Assembly (NCBI RefSeq): GCF_937941905.1
Contig: NZ_CALDGS010000101.1
Coordinates: forward strand, 1-36,936
Reading direction: 5' to 3'
Source of the DNA: an uncultured Mycolicibacterium sp.
GTDB lineage: Bacteria; Actinomycetota; Actinomycetes; Mycobacteriales; Mycobacteriaceae
Length of the DNA stretch: 36,936 bases
Position numbers and translations under genes: made by a program. This document shows positions 24,004 to 35,129 of this stretch, one piece after another. Under the pieces are notes generated by a model. The model was given only the letters and a program-made list of their open reading frames with translations, was not told where the DNA came from and did not search any database. Positions within the stretch are counted from its first letter, which is position 1. Each line of letters opens with the position of its first letter.

Positions 24004-24859
24004 GGGTGGCCCTCCAGGGCAGGGCGTAGCGTTCGACGAGCCGCATCACCACGTCGACGGCGACGCCGAGCAGGGCGTACACCAGGATGCCGGCGATGAT
24101 GATGTCGGTGCGCTGGAACTGGTTGGCGGTGTTGAGGATGTAGCCGATGCCGGAGGTGGTGTTGATCTGCTCGGCGGCCACCAGCGCCAGCAGCGCGGTG
24201 CCCGCGGCGTACCGCCAGCCGACCAGGATGCCGGGCATCGCCAGCGGCACCACGATGAGCCGGATCGCCTCCACCCGGCGCAGTTCGAAGGTGTCGGCGA
24301 CCTCGATCAGCTTGCGGTCGATGCTCCGGATGGCGTGGTAGGTGTTGAGGTACACCGGGAAGATCGACGCCCCGACGATGAGCGCCACCTTGGATGTCTC
24401 GCCGATGCCGAACCACACCACGAACAGCGGCACCATCGCGATGAACGGAATGGTGCGCAGCATCTGCAGCGGCGCGTCGTAGACCCGTTCGGCGACCGAC
24501 CACAGGCCCGCGGCGATGCCGAGCAGCAGCCCGGCGGTGCCGCCGATCGCCAGCCCCAGTCCGGCCCGCTGCAGCGAGATCGGCAGGGCGGCTTGCAGAT
24601 CCCCGGCGGCCCACAGCTCCCGGTAGGCCTCGAGGATGGCCAGCGGCCCGGGCAGTACGTTGGGGCTGAGCCAGCCCAGGCCGGCGACGAGCTGCCAGAC
24701 CACCAGCAGCGCGACCGGCACCAGCAACCGCACCCCGGCGGTGCCCAGCCGGCCGGCCCGGCGGCGTCCGGTGGCCGACCGCGCCGGGTGGTACTCGCGG
24801 GTGACCAGCGGCAGCGGCGGTGCGGCCGTACCGGCCGGGCGGATCTGGACCTCGGTCAT
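23990..24859 (-). CDS. SsuC/TauC-like ABC transporter permease
   Basis: A 289-residue inner-membrane permease with about six helices. The first is LLVPVALLVVWQLVAGLGWL and the coupling (EAA) loop is around ADTFELRRVEAIRLIVVPLAMPG (shown in part here). It forms the channel of the importer with the SsuB-like ATPase. ATG 24859 overlaps the rhodanese stop (ATGA). The longer reading to 26056 is only the shadow of the rhodanese gene. Confidence 0.92.
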   Translation of the reverse strand: MTEVQIRPAGTAAPPLPLVTREYHPARSATGRRRAGRLGTAGVRLLVPVALLVVWQLVAGLGWLSPNVLPGPLAILEAYRELWAAGDLQAALPISLQRAGLGLAIGGTAGLLLGIAAGLWSVAERVYDAPLQMLRTIPFIAMVPLFVVWFGIGETSKVALIVGASIFPVYLNTYHAIRSIDRKLIEVADTFELRRVEAIRLIVVPLAMPGILVGWRYAAGTALLALVAAEQINTTSGIGYILNTANQFQRTDIIIAGILVYALLGVAVDVVMRLVERYALPWRATHDGN

Positions 24860-26424
24860 CGCCGTTCGATCGCGTCGAAGTCGAAGAACGGGTCGCCGGC
24901 GCTCTCCCGCAGCAGCGACAGCTCCCACTCGAAGTAGGCGGCGTACCAGGCGTCGCGCTCCGGGCCGAAGTCCGGCGGGCCGACCCGGTCGACGATCTCG
25001 CCGGCGTACCGCGGCTGCTCGTCGGTGAGTTCGCCGGCGGCGCCGATGCCCCCGGCCAGCACGCGGGTGCCGGGCAGCCCGGCGGCGATGTGCTCGGCGC
25101 GGAAGTCGTCGTCGCCGACGAGCACCACCGGCCGGGCCCCGGCCTCGGCGAGCAGCTCGTCGAGGTGTTCGCGGCGGGCGTGCACCGAGCCCGGAATGTG
25201 CGCCGCCGCATAGGCATCCGACGGTCGCAGGTCGACGATCGAGACCGCGTCGTCGGCACGCCACCGGGCCAGCTCCGGCCAGTCCAGCGTCGCCACCCGC
25301 GGCACCGGCACGTCGGTCGGCGTCGGCCGCGCCACGTCGCGGTCGGGGTGCCAGGCCAGCACCGACAGCGGGCCGTCGTGCAGGAACCGCAGCCACTGGG
25401 CGGTGTTGGCGGCCCGGACGAAGTCCGGGGTGTCGACGAGCACCACGTGTGCGCCGCGCACCGCGATGTACTCGTCGGTGGCCTGCACGAGCTGCCCGCC
25501 CGGGGCGGACACCGCCGCGGCGTAGTGGCCGTCGCGGAACTCCTCGGGGGTGCGGACGTCGAACAGGTAGACGGTTCCGGGCCCGTCGGCCAGCAGCCGG
25601 GCCGCGGTGGCGGTGTCGACGGTCGCCGCGCCGGCCCGGTCCAGCGTGGTGACCGCCCACTCGGCCAGGCGCGCGTCCACGCGCTCGGGCCGGGGCGCGG
25701 CCGGGCCGTCGCCGAAGGCCAGCGGCCGCCCGGACTGCTGCCAGGCCGGGGTGCCGTTGCGCAGCGAGAACACCGGGTTGGCGATGCCGGTGTTGATCAA
25801 CGACTGGGCGGCCACGATGCCGCGGGTGCGGCCGGCGCAGTTGATCACCACCCGGGTGTCCGGATTCGTGACGAGTTCGCCTGCGCGGTAGACGAGTTCG
25901 GCTCCGCCCTCGGAGTTGTAGGCCTCCGGGATGTGGTGGTGGCGGTACTCGGCGGCCGGACGGCTGTCGAGCAGCACCACGTCGATGCCCTCGGCCCGCC
26001 AGGCCGCCACGGTGTCGGGGTCGACGGTGGGGGTGTGGTAGCGGTGCTCGATCCACTCGCCGAGCGTCTTGCTGCGCACGTTGGTGCCGGTGTAGATGCG
26101 CCCACCGGCGCTTTTCCAGCCGTCGATGCCGTTGTCGAGCACGGCGACGTCGGTGTAGCCGAGCCGGTTCAGCAGTGCCGCACCGCGTTCGTCGACCTCG
26201 GGGCTGCCGGCCAGCACCACCGGGGTGGCGCGGTCGGGGACCAGCCGGCCGATGCGTTGTTCGAGGTCGTGGTAGGGCAGACCGGCGCTGACGGCGATGT
26301 GGCCGCGGCTGCGTTCCAGCGGGCTGCGCAGGTCGAGAATGGCCAGCTCGGCGCCGGGTTCGGCCAACCGGTCCAGCAGTTCACGGCCGGTGATGCGACG
26401 TGTCCCGGTGAATTGCGGTGTCAT
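24856..26424 (-). CDS. Four-domain rhodanese-like sulfurtransferase
   Basis: A 522-residue protein with four rhodanese-type repeats, at about residues 8-110, 125-235, 262-365 and 378-465, and a C-terminal tail rich in W, Y and F. Only repeat 2 has the active-site loop INCAGRTRGI; its Cys196 is the only cysteine in the protein. The equivalent loops of repeats 1, 3 and 4 (LAGSPEVD, LVDTPDFVR, LVGDDDFRA) lack Cys, so they are probably structural. Rhodaneses move sulfane sulfur, for example from thiosulfate to cyanide or thiols. As first gene of the operon it may process sulfur released by the SfnB-like enzyme. ATG 26424 has AGGA six bases upstream; ATG 26436 is the alternative. Confidence 0.88.
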   Translation of the reverse strand: MTPQFTGTRRITGRELLDRLAEPGAELAILDLRSPLERSRGHIAVSAGLPYHDLEQRIGRLVPDRATPVVLAGSPEVDERGAALLNRLGYTDVAVLDNGIDGWKSAGGRIYTGTNVRSKTLGEWIEHRYHTPTVDPDTVAAWRAEGIDVVLLDSRPAAEYRHHHIPEAYNSEGGAELVYRAGELVTNPDTRVVINCAGRTRGIVAAQSLINTGIANPVFSLRNGTPAWQQSGRPLAFGDGPAAPRPERVDARLAEWAVTTLDRAGAATVDTATAARLLADGPGTVYLFDVRTPEEFRDGHYAAAVSAPGGQLVQATDEYIAVRGAHVVLVDTPDFVRAANTAQWLRFLHDGPLSVLAWHPDRDVARPTPTDVPVPRVATLDWPELARWRADDAVSIVDLRPSDAYAAAHIPGSVHARREHLDELLAEAGARPVVLVGDDDFRAEHIAAGLPGTRVLAGGIGAAGELTDEQPRYAGEIVDRVGPPDFGPERDAWYAAYFEWELSLLRESAGDPFFDFDAIERR

Positions 26425-26437
26425 GGAAGTCCTCATC

Positions 26438-26461
26438 GGTGGAAGGGATTTCGTCTCCACC
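26438..26461. other. Inverted repeat in the sulfur-operon leader
   Basis: GGTGGA (26438-26443) pairs with TCCACC (26456-26461) over a 12-base loop. It lies 14 bases upstream of the rhodanese start, so it may form an mRNA hairpin near the ribosome binding site. No T-tract follows on either strand. Confidence 0.4.
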
Positions 26462-26502
26462 CTGGCCGACGGGACGGGACCGGGGCGATGGTTGCGGTCA
26501 GC

Positions 26503-26516
26503 GCGATTCGAATTGC
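26503..26516. promoter_or_regulatory. Near-perfect palindrome in the divergent control region
   Basis: GCGATTCGAATTGC pairs in six of seven positions around TTCGAA and lies midway between the rhodanese and acyltransferase genes. A TATGCA on the minus strand next to it could be a -10 for the sulfur operon. The overlap suggests an operator, but neither part is proven. Confidence 0.35.
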
Positions 26517-26648
26517 ATAGGGCCACTTACGTTCTTCTGGGCGCGCGGCCGCCGAGATCGACGTTCGGGCGCGTTCTTCTCGCACTTTTCCGCCGAAAGG
26601 CACATTTCGGTGCACCGGGGGTGGTCGGGGAGGGGGCATGCTGGGGGC

Positions 26649-27909
26649 ATGCGCGTGGACACCGGAGGACGGGACCTGGCCGTCGACGTCGCCCGACTGG
26701 GCGCCCTGCTGGTGGTGGTGTTCGGCCACTGCGCACTGCTGCTGGCCACCATCGACGACGGCACGGTGCGCATCGGCAACCTGCTGGGCGAGGTGCCCGA
26801 ACTGCGTCCGGTGACCTGGCTGGTGCAGGTGATGCCGCTGTTCTTCTTCGCCGGCGGTGCGGCCGGGGCCTACGGCTACCACGGCACGCCGTGGGGAACC
26901 TGGCTGTTCACCCGGGCGCAGCGGCTGTGCCGGCCGGTGTTCTGGTACCTCGCCTTCTGGGCCGTGGTGCTGCTCGCGGTGCGCGCCACCATGGGGCCGG
27001 TCTCCGAGTCGCGGCTGGGCGGGGAGGCGGTGGCGCTGCTGTGGTTCCTCGGCGTGTACCTGATCACCCTGGCCTTCGTGCCCGCGCTGGTGCGGCTGGA
27101 CAGCACCCGCGCGGTGCTCGGCCTGCTCGTGGCGCTGCTCGCCGCGGCGGGACTGGTGGACGCGGTGCGGATCGTCACCGGCGGTGCCGGCTGGGGTGTG
27201 CCGAACTTCCTGTTCGTCTGGCTGGTGCCGGTGCTGATCGGCGTCGGCTACGCCCGGGCGCTGTTGCGACCCGGACCCGCCGCGGCGATCGCGGCGGCCG
27301 CCTTCGCCGCCGCGGTGGCCCTGGCCACCACCGACCGCTACGAGGTGGCCCTGGTGGTCACCGGCGTGGAGGAGTTCTCCAACGTCTCCCCGCCGTCGCT
27401 GCTGCTGGCGCTGCACGCCACCTGGGTGTCCTGCGCGTTCGTCGTGGTCGCCGCCCCGGTCGGCCGGTGGGCCCGCCGGCCCCGGGTGCTGCGGCCGCTG
27501 ATCGCCGGCAACCGGGGTGCGATGACGCTGTACCTGTGGCACATCCCGGTCATCGCCGCCACCGCGGTGCTGCTGCACCTGGCCGGGCAGGACGCCTACG
27601 ACGTCGACGCCCCCGGCTTCTGGGGCCGGCTGGCACTGCGGGCGGCGGTGTTCGCGGTGCTGATGACCGTCGCGTTCGTCGTGCTCGCCCCGCTGGAGCA
27701 CCGTCCGCTGCCGTGGTGGGACGCGCCGGCCGGGGGCGGCGGGCCGGCGTCGGTGGCCGCCGGGGTGCTGGTCTGTGTGGCCGGCATCACCCTGGTGGTG
27801 CTGGCCAAGCACGGGCTGCGCGGCGCCGACGGCTGGACGGCGCTGGGCCTGTTCGTCGCCGCGGCGGTGGCTGCCCGGAGCTGTCGGCCGCATTCGGTAG
27901 GGTCACCGC

Positions 27910-27917
<8 letters not shown>
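26649..27917 (+). CDS. Acyltransferase family 3 membrane protein
   Basis: A 422-residue integral membrane protein with about ten helices. Family features are the N-terminal block DLAVDVARLGALLVVVFGH (catalytic His in FGHCALL), MPLFFFAGGAAGAYG and the late MTLYLWHIPVIA. Such OafA-like proteins O-acylate envelope sugars or lipids; the substrate here is unknown. ATG 26649 is preceded by GGGGG. The longer reading from 26418 would run through the divergent control region. The last eight bases overlap tex, and a -10 for tex lies inside its final codons. It is divergent from the sulfur operon; the 224-base gap holds the palindromes described, plus CCGAAA/TTTCGG at 26593-26610. Confidence 0.87.
27898..27903 (+). 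promoter_or_regulatory. -10 element of tex within the acyltransferase gene
   Basis: TAGGGT ends six bases before the tex GTG at 27910 and lies inside the 3' end of the acyltransferase gene. This is the leaderless arrangement and the same hexamer as at 18516. It could let tex be expressed independently of the gene before it. Confidence 0.55.
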
Positions 27918-30285
<2,368 letters not shown>

Positions 30286-30306
30286 CGGACCGGACGGGCG
30301 GAACCC

Positions 30307-33117
30307 TCAGCGGCGCAGCTTGACCCCGCGGGTCACCGGCCGGGAGCGCACCACCTGCGGCCACCAGAACCAGCGGCCCAGCAGCGCGGCCAGCGACGGC
30401 GTCATGAACGCCCGGATCACCAGGGTGTCGAAGATCAGCCCCAGCCCGATCGTGCTGCCGATCTGCGCGGCCACGATCAGCTCGCTGGCCGCCATCGCGA
30501 TCATGGTGAACGCGAACACCAGCCCCGCGGCGGTCACCACCGACCCGGAACCGCCCATGGCGCGGATGATCCCGGTGTTGATCCCGGCGGGGATCTCCTC
30601 CTTGAGCCGCGCCACCAGCAGCAGGTTGTAGTCGGCGCCGACGGCCAGCAGGATGATGACCGCCATCGCCAGCACCATGAAGTGCAGCTCGATGCCGATC
30701 AGGTGCTGCCACACCAGCACCGACAACCCGAACGACGCGCCCAGTGACAGCGCCACGGTGCCGACGATCACCAGGGCGGCGATCAGGCTGCGGGTGAGCA
30801 GCAGCATGATGATGAAGATCAGCGTCAGCGCCAGGATGCCGGCGATCACCAGGTCGTAGTTGTTGCCCTCCTGCATGTCCCGGAACGCCGAGGCGGTGCC
30901 GGCGACGTAGATCCGGGCGCCCTCCAGCGGGGTGCCCTTGATCGCCTCCTTGGCGGCCCGCTTGATGTCGTCGATGCGGGCCAGCCCCTCGGCGGTCAGC
31001 GGGTCGGTCTCGTGGGTGATGACGAACCGCACCGCCCGGCCGTCGGGGGAGATGAAACTGTCCATGCCGCGCCGGAATTCGGGATTGTCGAAGATCTCCG
31101 GCGGCAGGTAGAAGGTGTCGTCGTTCCAGGACCGGTTGAACGCCTCGGCCATCGCGGTCGCGTTCTGCTGCAGCGCCGCGGTCTGGTCCTGCAGGCTCTT
31201 CTGCGAGGCGTACATCCGCAGCATCATGTCGCGTGATGCCCGCAGCGACGCCACGGTCTCCGGCATCAGCGCCAGCATCCGCGGCATGAGGTCGTCCATC
31301 CGGCGCATGTCGCCGGAGACGTCCCGGTACTGCTCGACCATCGCGTTCATGCCGTCGATCGCGTCGAACACCGACCGCATCGACCAGCACAGCGGGATGT
31401 TGTAGCAGTGCGGCTCCCAGTGCAAGTAGTTGCGGACGGGCCGGAAGAAGTCCTCGAAATCGGCGATGTGGTCGCGCAGTTCGGTGATCCGGTCCACCAT
31501 CTCGGTGGTGCTGCCCACCAGGCTGTGGGTGGCCGAGTTCATCTGCTCCATCAGCGCGATCATCCGGTTCATCGTGTCGATGGACCGGTCGGTGGCCGCG
31601 ACCTGGGTGAGCATGTCGTCGATCCGCGCCTCCAGATAGGGCCGGGTCAACTCCTGGAACGCGCTGCCCATCGACAGCTGGGCCGGCAGCGTCGAGTACT
31701 CCACCGGCCGGCCCTGCGGCCGGGTGATGGCCTGCACCGCGCCGATGCCCTCCACCCGGAACACCGCCTTGGCGATCTTCTCGATCACCAGGAAGTCCGC
31801 CGAGTTGCGTAGGTCCCGGTCGGTCTCCACGACGAGCAGTTCGGGGTTCATCCGGGCCACCGAGAAGTGCCGCTCGGCCGCCGCGTAGCCCTCGTTGGCG
31901 GGCAGATCGGCGGGCAGGTAGTTGCGGTCGTTGTAGTTGGTGCGGTAGCCGGGCAGGGTGAGCAGCCCCACCAGCGACGCCGCGACGGTGGCCAACAGGA
32001 TCGGGCCCGGCCAGCGCACGATCGCCGCGCCGATCCGGCGCCAGCCGCGGATGCGCATCGCCCGCCTGGGCTCCAGCAGCCCGAACCGGGAGGCGATGGT
32101 GATCACCGCCGGCCCCAGCGTCAGCGACAGCAACACCGCGGTCAGCATGCCGACCGCCAGCGGCACCCCGAGGGTGGCGAAGTAGGGCAGCCGGGTGAAG
32201 CTCAGGCAGAACGTCGCCCCGGCCACGGTCAGGCCCGAACCCAGCACCACGTGCGCGGTGCCGCGGAACATCGTGTAGTAGGCCCGTTCGCGGTCCTCGC
32301 CGCTGGTGCGGGCCTCCTGGTAGCGGCCGATCAGGAAGATCGCGTAGTCGGTGGCGGCCGCGATGACCAGCGCCACCAGCATGGTGGAGGCGAACGTGGT
32401 GAGCCCGATCAGCTCGTGGTAGCCCAGGAACGCCACCGTGCCGCGGGCCGCCAGCAGCGCCAGCAGCACGATGCCGAGCACCACCGCCACCGTCGTCGGC
32501 GACCGGTAGAAGAACAGCAGCATCACGATGATGACCGCGAACGTCGCCAGCTCGATGACCCGGATGCTGCGGTTGCCGGCGATCTGCTGGTCCGCCCCCA
32601 GCGCCGACGGCCCGGTGACATAGGCGGTCACCCCCGGCGGCGGGGTGAGCCCGCGCACCAGCTCCTGGACCGCCCTGACCGACTCGTTGGCCAGCGCCTC
32701 GCCGGCGTTGCCGGCCAGGTACACCTGCACGTAGGCGGCCTTGCCGTCGTCGCTCTCGGCGCCGGCCTCGGTCAGCGGGTCGCCCCAGAAGTCCTGAACG
32801 TGCTCGACGTGGCGGGTGTCGGCGCGCAGCCGGGCCACCATGTCGTCGTAGAACCGGTGCGCCTCGGCGCCGAGCCGCTGCTCGCCCTCGAGCACGATCA
32901 TCACCGAGCTGTCGGAGCGGAACTCGCCGAACAACTCGCCGGCGCGCTTCATCGCGATCACCGACGGCGCCTCCGGCGGCGCCATCGATACCGACCGCAT
33001 CTCGCCGACCACCTCGAGCGGCGGCACCGACACGTTCAGCACGGCGACCAGCGCGATCCAGCCGACGACGACGGGTACGGCGAGCCGGCGCAGCCGGCGC
33101 GGCAACTCGCTCAGCAC
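30307..33117 (-). CDS. MmpL-family RND lipid/siderophore transporter
   Basis: A 936-residue inner-membrane protein with the RND plan. A first helix (LAVPVVVGWIALVAVLNVSV) and a large periplasmic domain are followed by a five-helix block with GxxxDY (AAATDYAIFLIGRYQE). A second periplasmic domain with a long helical hairpin rich in Met and Gln comes next. The last helices include VGADYNLLLVARLKEE. The hairpin segment HWEPHCYNIPLCWSMRSVFD, with two Cys, resembles the MmpL4/MmpL5 group, which export siderophores or glycopeptidolipids; the cargo is not determinable here. Those proteins normally pair with MmpS, but no mmpS is in this window. GTG 33117 is the first possible start in this frame and overlaps a nine-codon upstream reading frame. 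Confidence 0.92.
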   Translation of the reverse strand: MLSELPRRLRRLAVPVVVGWIALVAVLNVSVPPLEVVGEMRSVSMAPPEAPSVIAMKRAGELFGEFRSDSSVMIVLEGEQRLGAEAHRFYDDMVARLRADTRHVEHVQDFWGDPLTEAGAESDDGKAAYVQVYLAGNAGEALANESVRAVQELVRGLTPPPGVTAYVTGPSALGADQQIAGNRSIRVIELATFAVIIVMLLFFYRSPTTVAVVLGIVLLALLAARGTVAFLGYHELIGLTTFASTMLVALVIAAATDYAIFLIGRYQEARTSGEDRERAYYTMFRGTAHVVLGSGLTVAGATFCLSFTRLPYFATLGVPLAVGMLTAVLLSLTLGPAVITIASRFGLLEPRRAMRIRGWRRIGAAIVRWPGPILLATVAASLVGLLTLPGYRTNYNDRNYLPADLPANEGYAAAERHFSVARMNPELLVVETDRDLRNSADFLVIEKIAKAVFRVEGIGAVQAITRPQGRPVEYSTLPAQLSMGSAFQELTRPYLEARIDDMLTQVAATDRSIDTMNRMIALMEQMNSATHSLVGSTTEMVDRITELRDHIADFEDFFRPVRNYLHWEPHCYNIPLCWSMRSVFDAIDGMNAMVEQYRDVSGDMRRMDDLMPRMLALMPETVASLRASRDMMLRMYASQKSLQDQTAALQQNATAMAEAFNRSWNDDTFYLPPEIFDNPEFRRGMDSFISPDGRAVRFVITHETDPLTAEGLARIDDIKRAAKEAIKGTPLEGARIYVAGTASAFRDMQEGNNYDLVIAGILALTLIFIIMLLLTRSLIAALVIVGTVALSLGASFGLSVLVWQHLIGIELHFMVLAMAVIILLAVGADYNLLLVARLKEEIPAGINTGIIRAMGGSGSVVTAAGLVFAFTMIAMAASELIVAAQIGSTIGLGLIFDTLVIRAFMTPSLAALLGRWFWWPQVVRSRPVTRGVKLRR

Positions 33118-33140
33118 CGCATCACCGCGACGTCGGGCAC
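33111..33140 (-). CDS. Nine-codon upstream reading frame before mmpL
   Basis: GTG 33140 opens a short frame (VPDVAVMRC) with AAGGAG ten bases upstream, a better ribosome binding site than anything next to the mmpL GTG. Its TGA overlaps the mmpL start (GTGCTGA), so the short frame could feed ribosomes to mmpL. The alternative is chance, since it is very short. Confidence 0.3.
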   Translation of the reverse strand: MPDVAVMRC

Positions 33141-33229
33141 TTCGCCGGCTCTCCTTCCCTGGGCTGTATCTCGACCGTCAGTGATAGCAGAATGGCATCG
33201 GGAGCGGGGCGCTCCGTCCCGCGCGGCGT

Positions 33230-33256
33230 TTGACGAGTGAAGCACCCGGGTATGGC
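33230..33256 (+). promoter_or_regulatory. Possible promoter of the cutinase-like gene
   Basis: TTGACG (33230-33235) and TATGGC (33251-33256) are 15 bases apart, slightly short for a standard promoter. A start near 33263 would leave a leader of about 54 bases. The rest of the 199-base mmpL-cutinase gap shows no other clear signal except the short frame before mmpL. Confidence 0.3.
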
Positions 33257-33316
33257 GGGTGCGGCGCCGGTCACCGCCGGCGTCCGCCGTCTCCGACACC
33301 AGTGGGGGGTTACGAC

Positions 33317-34012
33317 GTGCGCCTGATCCGACACCTGCTGGCCGGCGCCGCCGTCGCGGCCGGTCTCGGGGTGCTGCCGGTGCCCGGTCCCGCCGCGACC
33401 GCCCAGCCGTGCCCCGATGTGGAGATCGTCTTCGCCCGTGGCACCGCCGAACCGCCCGGGCTCGGCGGGGTGGGCCAGGCCTTCGTCGACGCGGTGCGCG
33501 CCGGCGCCGCCGACCGCACGGTGGCGGCCTACCCGGTCGACTATCCGGCGTCCAGCGACTTCGCCGACCGCATCGGGTTCGCGCTGACCGTCATCGACGG
33601 CATCCGCGACGCCGCCGGCCGCATCCAGGACGTCGCGGCGCGCTGCCCGGACACCCGGATCGTGCTCGGCGGGTTCTCCCAGGGCGCGGCGGTGGCCGGC
33701 TTCACCACCGCCGACACCATCCCGGCCGGGGTGCCGCCGGAGGCGGTGCCGCCGCCGATGCCGGCCGAGGTGGCCGACCACGTCGCGGCGGTGGTGCTGT
33801 TCGGGGCGCCGTCGGTGACCTTTCTCACCCAGTTCGGTGCACCGCCGATCCGGATCGGCGCCCGCTACGCCGACAAGACCGTCGAGTTGTGCGCCCCCGG
33901 CGACACCGTGTGCGACGGGCAGCCGCCCAGCCCGAACATCGCCCACGCCCTCTATCCGGTCAACGGGATGGTCGACCAGGGCGCGGCGTACGTGCTCGAC
34001 CGACTCGCGTGA
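33317..34012 (+). CDS. Secreted cutinase-like serine hydrolase
   Basis: A 231-residue secreted protein. The signal peptide (residues 1-29, ending PAATA) precedes QPCPDVEIVFARGTAEPPGL, the classic cutinase start. The catalytic triad is visible as Ser121 in GGFSQG, Asp196 in APGDTVCDG and His210 in NIAHALYP. Cysteines 32, 110, 192 and 199 suggest two disulfide bridges. Mycobacterial cutinase-like proteins are esterases, lipases or phospholipases at the cell surface; the substrate is not known here. GTG 33317 is preceded by GGGGGG and starts the signal peptide; longer readings from 33230 add a non-signal-like Arg-rich segment. It converges with the FadE pair, only three bases separating the stops. 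Confidence 0.92.
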   Translation: MRLIRHLLAGAAVAAGLGVLPVPGPAATAQPCPDVEIVFARGTAEPPGLGGVGQAFVDAVRAGAADRTVAAYPVDYPASSDFADRIGFALTVIDGIRDAAGRIQDVAARCPDTRIVLGGFSQGAAVAGFTTADTIPAGVPPEAVPPPMPAEVADHVAAVVLFGAPSVTFLTQFGAPPIRIGARYADKTVELCAPGDTVCDGQPPSPNIAHALYPVNGMVDQGAAYVLDRLA

Positions 34013-34015
34013 GGT

Positions 34016-35122
34016 CTAGAGCGACACCCGGTCGTAGGCGCGCAGCTGCCCGATGAGCACGTGCAGCTGGTCGTGCGACGAGCCGAGGGTCTGCTCGATG
34101 GCGGTGAGCCGGGCCGCGTAGTGGCTGATCGGGTACTCGGCGGTGACCCCGATGCCGCCGTGCATCTGGATCGACTCCTGGGCGATGTGCCGGCCCGAGC
34201 GGCCGATCTGCAGCTTGGCCCGCGCCGCCACCACCGGGTCGAACCGGCCGTCGGCGATCGACATCGCCGCGTACAGGCTCATGCTGCGGGCCAACTCCAG
34301 CGACACGTACATGTCGGCGGCCCGCTGGGTGAGCGCCTGGAACGTCTTCAGCGGCACCCCGAACTGCTTGCGGGTGTTCAGGTACTCGGTGGTGATCCGC
34401 AGCGCCTGCTCCATCACCCCGACCGCCTCGGCGCACAGCGCCGACTGGAACCGGATCACCGTGCGCTCGATGTGCGCGGTGGCGTCGCCGCCCGCCCCGA
34501 GCGGTTCGGCCGGGGTGGCGTCGAGGTCGATCTGGGCGCCGCGGTGCCCGTCGAAGGTGCGGAACGGGGTGCGCCGGGCGGCCGCGGCGTCGACGACGAA
34601 GATCCCCGCCCCGCCGTCCGGCAGGGCGGCGGTGACGAGCAGGGTGTCGGCCGCGTCCCCGGCCGGCACCGGGTGCTTGCGCCCGGTCAGCACCCAGCCG
34701 TCGGCCGTCCGGGCCGCGGTGGTGGCCGGCGGGGCCAGCGGGTCGCGCCGGCCCGGCTCGGTGTGCGCGAAGGCCAGCAGCCGGCTGCCGGCGGCCACCT
34801 CGTCGAGCAGGGCGCGCTGGGCGTCGCTGCCCGCCTCGGCGACCAGCGCGCCCGGGATCAGCGCGGCCTGCGCGATCGGCTCGGGCGCCAGCGTGCGGCC
34901 CACCTCGGTCTGCACCAGCATGACCTCGATCGGGCCGGCCTCGGCCGGGTCGAAGCCCAGGCCGAGGATGCCGATCCCGGCCAGCTGCTCCCAGACCTGC
35001 CGGGTGAACCCGGGCTCGGCCTCGACCACCCGGTTGCGGGTCTCGATGTCGTAGGTGCGCGACAGCACCTCCCGGGTGGTGTCGCGCAGCAGTTCCTGTT
35101 CGTCGGTCAGGTTGAAGTCCAT
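34016..35122 (-). CDS. Acyl-CoA dehydrogenase, small/beta-type subunit
   Basis: A 368-residue FadE-family protein (DFNLTDEQELLRDTTREVL start; TRKQFGVPLKTFQALTQRAA; MHGGIGVTAEYPISHYAARL end). It is shorter and more divergent than a typical ACAD; helix G (RTVIRFQSALCAEAVGVMEQ) lacks the glutamate seen in the partner. This suits the non-catalytic or FAD-sharing half of a two-subunit enzyme such as M. tuberculosis FadE28-FadE29 or FadE17-FadE18. It follows the partner gene after seven bases. Its substrate, perhaps a steroid side chain or branched acyl-CoA, is inference. Confidence 0.85.
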   Translation of the reverse strand: MDFNLTDEQELLRDTTREVLSRTYDIETRNRVVEAEPGFTRQVWEQLAGIGILGLGFDPAEAGPIEVMLVQTEVGRTLAPEPIAQAALIPGALVAEAGSDAQRALLDEVAAGSRLLAFAHTEPGRRDPLAPPATTAARTADGWVLTGRKHPVPAGDAADTLLVTAALPDGGAGIFVVDAAAARRTPFRTFDGHRGAQIDLDATPAEPLGAGGDATAHIERTVIRFQSALCAEAVGVMEQALRITTEYLNTRKQFGVPLKTFQALTQRAADMYVSLELARSMSLYAAMSIADGRFDPVVAARAKLQIGRSGRHIAQESIQMHGGIGVTAEYPISHYAARLTAIEQTLGSSHDQLHVLIGQLRAYDRVSL

Positions 35123-35129
35123 CGGAAGC

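Noticed and set aside
26425..26648. A SAM-type riboswitch before the sulfur operon
   Set aside because: None of the conserved core segments of known SAM riboswitches were recognised, and the leader looks too short and lacks the expected nested helices.
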